Below are positions 50,587-53,222 of a stretch of DNA of 53,222 nt, one piece after another. This DNA comes from CAZCDS01 sp964497585. Lineage in GTDB: Bacteria > Desulfobacterota > Desulfomonilia > Desulfomonilales > Desulfomonilaceae. The stretch's first letter is position 1; every line of letters begins with the position of its first letter. The stretch is taken from positions 1 through 53,222 of the forward strand of contig CAZCDS010000044.1 in assembly GCA_964497585.1 (NCBI GenBank), given 5' to 3'. The notes under the pieces were generated by a model that saw nothing but the letters and a program-made list of their open reading frames with translations, did not search any database and had not been told where the DNA came from. The position numbers were made by a program, and so were the translations under genes.

Positions 50587-52299
50587 ATGAAGAAACCGCT
50601 CAAGTCGGAACCTTTGGGGCAGAGGCTGCTCAAACGCGGGAGGATAAGTCCTGAGCAACTTGAGCAAGCACTGGAATTCGGGAAGACTGAGGATTGCAGG
50701 CTGTGCACCGCGCTTGTCAGGCTCAAGATAATCGATGAAGACGAGTTGCTGGAGTTCATGTCCCGGGAGCTTTCGCTGCCCACGGTACCCCTGGATGAAA
50801 TCGAGATCGATTTCGAAGCTGCGCAGAAGCTTCCTGCAGAGATTGCCGAACAGTACTTGGCCTTTCCGTTTGCTAAGGACGGATCACGGCTCCATGTTGC
50901 CATGGCGGACCCTTCTGATTTACAGCAAATCGACATAATCCAGTTCAGGAGTCAAAGCTACGTCAATTTGAGCATCGCCAAGGAATCGCAGATCCGAAAG
51001 GCCATCCTCACCTACCTTGGTCGGGGTGAGCCGGATGACCCGTCGTTCTCGCCGGACAATTGGGAACCACCAGGCGGCGAATGGGAGCCGGTGCCTGAAC
51101 CGCCGGAAGAAGATGATGCAGAAGCGGCGAAACTCGCTGATGCCCCGATTACTGTGATGCTCGTGGACGAGCTTCTCGCCAAAGCGATCAAGAAAAGGGC
51201 AAGTGACATCCACCTGGAGCCCTACGAGAAATACATGCGGGTCAGGATGCGAATTGACGGGGAGCTTTACGAGGTCAGGAGACATCCTGTGAAAATGAAG
51301 GCTGCCCTAACAAACCGGATCAAGATACTCGCAAAACTCGACATAGCCGAACGACGACGGCCACAAGGCGGAAGGATCAGGCGAAGGTTCGGAAAAGGAA
51401 AGGTTATGGATTTCCGCGTATCAATCATGCCGACACACTTCGGTGAGAAAACAGTCATTCGGCTTCTGGACAAATCGAACCTTGAATTGGACATGTCCAA
51501 ACTCGGCTTCGAGGAAAAACCCTTGCGTGATTTCAAGGAAGCCATTTACAAGCCTTTTGGGATAGTTCTCGTAACCGGCCCAACCGGTTCAGGTAAGACT
51601 ACAACGCTCTACAGCGCCTTGTCTGAACTGAATCGCACGTCAGTGAACATTTCCACTGCCGAAGATCCTATTGAATTCGATCTCCCAGGTATAAATCAGG
51701 TTCAGATGCACGAAAAACTTATAGACTTTGCCTCTGCACTGAGGGAATTCCTCCGCCAGGATCCGGATATTATGATGGTTGGGGAAATCCGTGACTTCGA
51801 GACAGCGGACATAGCAATGAAAGCTGCCCTCACGGGCCATCTCGTGCTTTCAACATTACACACTAACAATTCGGCTCAGACGGTGAACCGTCTTCTGTAT
51901 CTCGGAGTAGAACCTTTTCTCCTGGCCAGTGCAGTGAACCTCATTGTGGCCCAGAGGCTCGTACGAAGACTCTGCCCGGAGTGCAAGGTAGAGGTGAATC
52001 CCCCTGTTGAAGCCCTTTCGACGCTCGGATTAAACCTGGAGGAAATCGGCTCCTTCGTGGTGTATGAGCCAAAGGGATGTACTGAGTGCGGTAATACGGG
52101 TTTCAAGGGACGGGTTGGACTGTACGAGGTTATGCCGATAGGTGACGAGATCAAGGAACTAATCCTCTCCCGCGCATCGGACTTTGACCTGACACGGGAA
52201 GCGATACGTCTTGGCATGGATACACTGCGCATGGCAGGCATCAAGAAGCTGAAGAAGGGAATCTGCACTGTCGATGATGTTTCCCGAGCGACCGCGTAG
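50587..52299 (+). CDS. type II/IV secretion-type ATPase (GspE/PilB family) with MshEN domain
   Basis: A 570-residue ATPase from ATG 50587, chosen for GGAGG 5-6 bases upstream; ATG 50497 would add 30 residues. Residues ~1-145 are a MshEN-type domain (LGQRLLKRGRISPEQLEQAL, LHVAMADPSDLQQIDII), known in other proteins to bind c-di-GMP. The ATPase core has Walker A GPTGSGKTTTL (~329-339), the Asp box (TAEDPIEFDLPGI), Walker B IMMVGEIRD and the His box (TGHLVLSTLHTNN). A tetra-Cys zinc motif (CPEC ~462, CTEC ~497) is present. It would power pilus or type II secretion assembly; no pilin, PilC or secretin is encoded next to it here, suggesting use with machinery encoded elsewhere or an altered role. 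Confidence 0.9.
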   Translation: MKKPLKSEPLGQRLLKRGRISPEQLEQALEFGKTEDCRLCTALVRLKIIDEDELLEFMSRELSLPTVPLDEIEIDFEAAQKLPAEIAEQYLAFPFAKDGSRLHVAMADPSDLQQIDIIQFRSQSYVNLSIAKESQIRKAILTYLGRGEPDDPSFSPDNWEPPGGEWEPVPEPPEEDDAEAAKLADAPITVMLVDELLAKAIKKRASDIHLEPYEKYMRVRMRIDGELYEVRRHPVKMKAALTNRIKILAKLDIAERRRPQGGRIRRRFGKGKVMDFRVSIMPTHFGEKTVIRLLDKSNLELDMSKLGFEEKPLRDFKEAIYKPFGIVLVTGPTGSGKTTTLYSALSELNRTSVNISTAEDPIEFDLPGINQVQMHEKLIDFASALREFLRQDPDIMMVGEIRDFETADIAMKAALTGHLVLSTLHTNNSAQTVNRLLYLGVEPFLLASAVNLIVAQRLVRRLCPECKVEVNPPVEALSTLGLNLEEIGSFVVYEPKGCTECGNTGFKGRVGLYEVMPIGDEIKELILSRASDFDLTREAIRLGMDTLRMAGIKKLKKGICTVDDVSRATA

Positions 52300-53038
52300 G
52301 AACCAGGAGATTGCCGGAGTTATGGTACGTCAGATTATGGTTGGATCGTCAGGACGAGAGGGTAATGGTTGCGCGTAACAAGGGAGAAAGCCTTGGACGG
52401 GGGATCCTTGGGGGATTTATGGCGTAGAAGGAAACGTTGAGTATTTAGGGTGAGTGCTTGAGGTGCTCCTGGAAGCCTAGGGCATCGTGCAGCGGACCTT
52501 CCAAGACCGTGGATCGGGTCAATGCCTCCCTTCTTCAGTATCAGATCCGACCTAGGAGCTCGTAACGTCGGATGTCGGAAAAGATCGAATATCTGATCAG
52601 TTGTTTCCTTCCAAAAAAGCAGTTAACAGCAGCGACTGCCGGGCTACCAACGGCGAAGCCTGTCAAAGCTCTCGGTTAGCAATGGAGTTTCGAGACCGGA
52701 CGAAAGAATACGAGGGCAGGAACCTGTCGAGAGAAGTACTGCAGGCGGGTTGCCAGAAGAACGGATCAGTGCTCATTCAAGCCCCTCTCGTCCCTACAGA
52801 GCTTGACTCCAAGGAATGCCGGATGCTAGGCTCAAAAAACGGGGCATGGACCAACCATTACGACGCACCTGAGGGAATTGCTACACTGGGCTGAGCCACC
52901 GATCGGAGTCGGACAGGCTCAGAGGTTGGGGACCCCATGCCAGTGCCCCTCAGCGGTTCTCGGCCAACTAGAGTGGAGGGACGGCAGGCTAACTCCCGAT
53001 AGAGTATCGGTTCATGATAGCTAAATGGGAGGCACGAC
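52300..53038. other. 739-bp region without supported genes
   Basis: A 97-codon ORF (52601-52894) has no ribosome site or recognised domain and I do not support it. No clear terminator after the PilB-like gene was found. The right part must carry the promoter of the partial gene at 53039, which has GGGAGG upstream of its ATG. Confidence 0.5.
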
Positions 53039-53222
53039 ATGGAGTCTCTATCACCCGTAGCCAACGCTGCAGTTCAAACCACAGCCGTGGCTGCTTTGGC
53101 TATCTGTGGAGCAATCATAGGATGGCTCTTTTCGAAAATCCGTGGCCGTCTGTGGGTGCTGGGATATGTAATACCAAGTTGCGATCAGATAGGTACTGAA
53201 TATTGCTCACCATTGAAGAACT
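53039..53222 (+). CDS. membrane protein, 5' partial at window edge
   Basis: ATG 53039 follows GGGAGG by ~7 bases and the frame stays open to the end of the window (61 codons). It encodes MESLSPVANAAVQTTAVAAL, then AICGAIIGWLFSKIRGRLWV, a single hydrophobic segment followed by basic residues, and LGYVIP. This suggests an inner-membrane protein. The last ~18 residues (SCDQIGTEYC...) look less typical, so a frameshift near 53177 is possible. Function not recognised. Confidence 0.5.
   Translation, partial: MESLSPVANAAVQTTAVAALAICGAIIGWLFSKIRGRLWVLGYVIPSCDQIGTEYCSPLKN

Noticed and set aside
52601..52894. 97-codon ORF after the PilB-like gene
   Set aside because: No ribosome site, no recognisable domain and unremarkable composition; treated as non-coding.

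Overview
The window looks like a chromosomal segment of a Desulfobacterota-type (deltaproteobacterial, perhaps Desulfomonile- or Syntrophobacter-like) anaerobe. This is an inference from the mix of PAS sensor kinases, a sigma-54 activator, a large acyl-CoA degradation operon with a Liv-type ABC importer, and many decayed insertion sequences. No rRNA, intact tRNA or CRISPR array was seen.

Layout. (1) 1-6177: an HU gene followed by a broken HU/IHF copy; a minus-strand PAS histidine kinase with a degenerate ATP-binding domain; a 1.2 kb non-coding stretch with a near-perfect sigma-54 promoter; and a hybrid histidine kinase with receiver domains at both ends. (2) 6223-8374: a graveyard of transposases. 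An IS200/IS605-type element with both end hairpins lies between pieces of two DDE transposases, together with a tRNA-T-arm-like fragment and an 11-bp tandem repeat. (3) 9001-12123: a PAS/AAA+/Fis sigma-54 activator and a two-gene minus-strand unit (enoyl-CoA hydratase, alpha/beta hydrolase). (4) 12633-32222: a TetR-family regulator and a long plus-strand catabolic operon: LivG, acyl-CoA ligase, LivH, LivM, substrate-binding protein, LivF, acyl-CoA dehydrogenase, amidohydrolase, AtuA-like protein in two parts, enoyl-CoA hydratase, biotin carrier, biotin carboxylase, carboxyltransferase, second acyl-CoA dehydrogenase, second enoyl-CoA hydratase and thiolase. The logic is import, CoA activation, dehydrogenation, carboxylation, hydration and thiolysis. 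It resembles the Atu/Liu (acyclic terpene / leucine-isovalerate) pathways, but the substrate is not known. (5) 32223-33059: non-coding, with an IS200 left-end remnant and a second 11-bp tandem repeat.

(6) 33060-52299 is the most unusual part. It holds a secreted TPR protein, a secreted TPR-CHAT caspase-like protein interrupted by an amber codon, two DUF2330-like membrane-anchored proteins, and a 28-codon ORF. These are followed by a ~1954-residue protein that joins a degenerate primase-like domain, a MshEN-like domain, Sel1 repeats, an intact Hanks Ser/Thr kinase and two seven-bladed WD40 propellers. Downstream, all on the same strand, are an SCP2-like frame, an FHA/zinc-ribbon/Ser-Thr kinase, a ClpN/class III cyclase/PP2C phosphatase fusion (4-bp overlap with the kinase) and a PilB/GspE-type ATPase that also begins with a MshEN domain. 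The parts form a plausible phospho-signalling circuit (two kinases, a phosphothreonine reader, a phosphatase, a nucleotide cyclase) coupled to a secretion/pilus-type motor and to extracytoplasmic TPR/CHAT proteins. The system-level function is inference only.

(7) 52300-53222: mostly empty, with the start of a membrane protein gene running off the right edge. Nonsense codons and frameshifts are frequent in the IS region and around the signalling island. Real decay and sequencing error cannot be told apart from the sequence alone.
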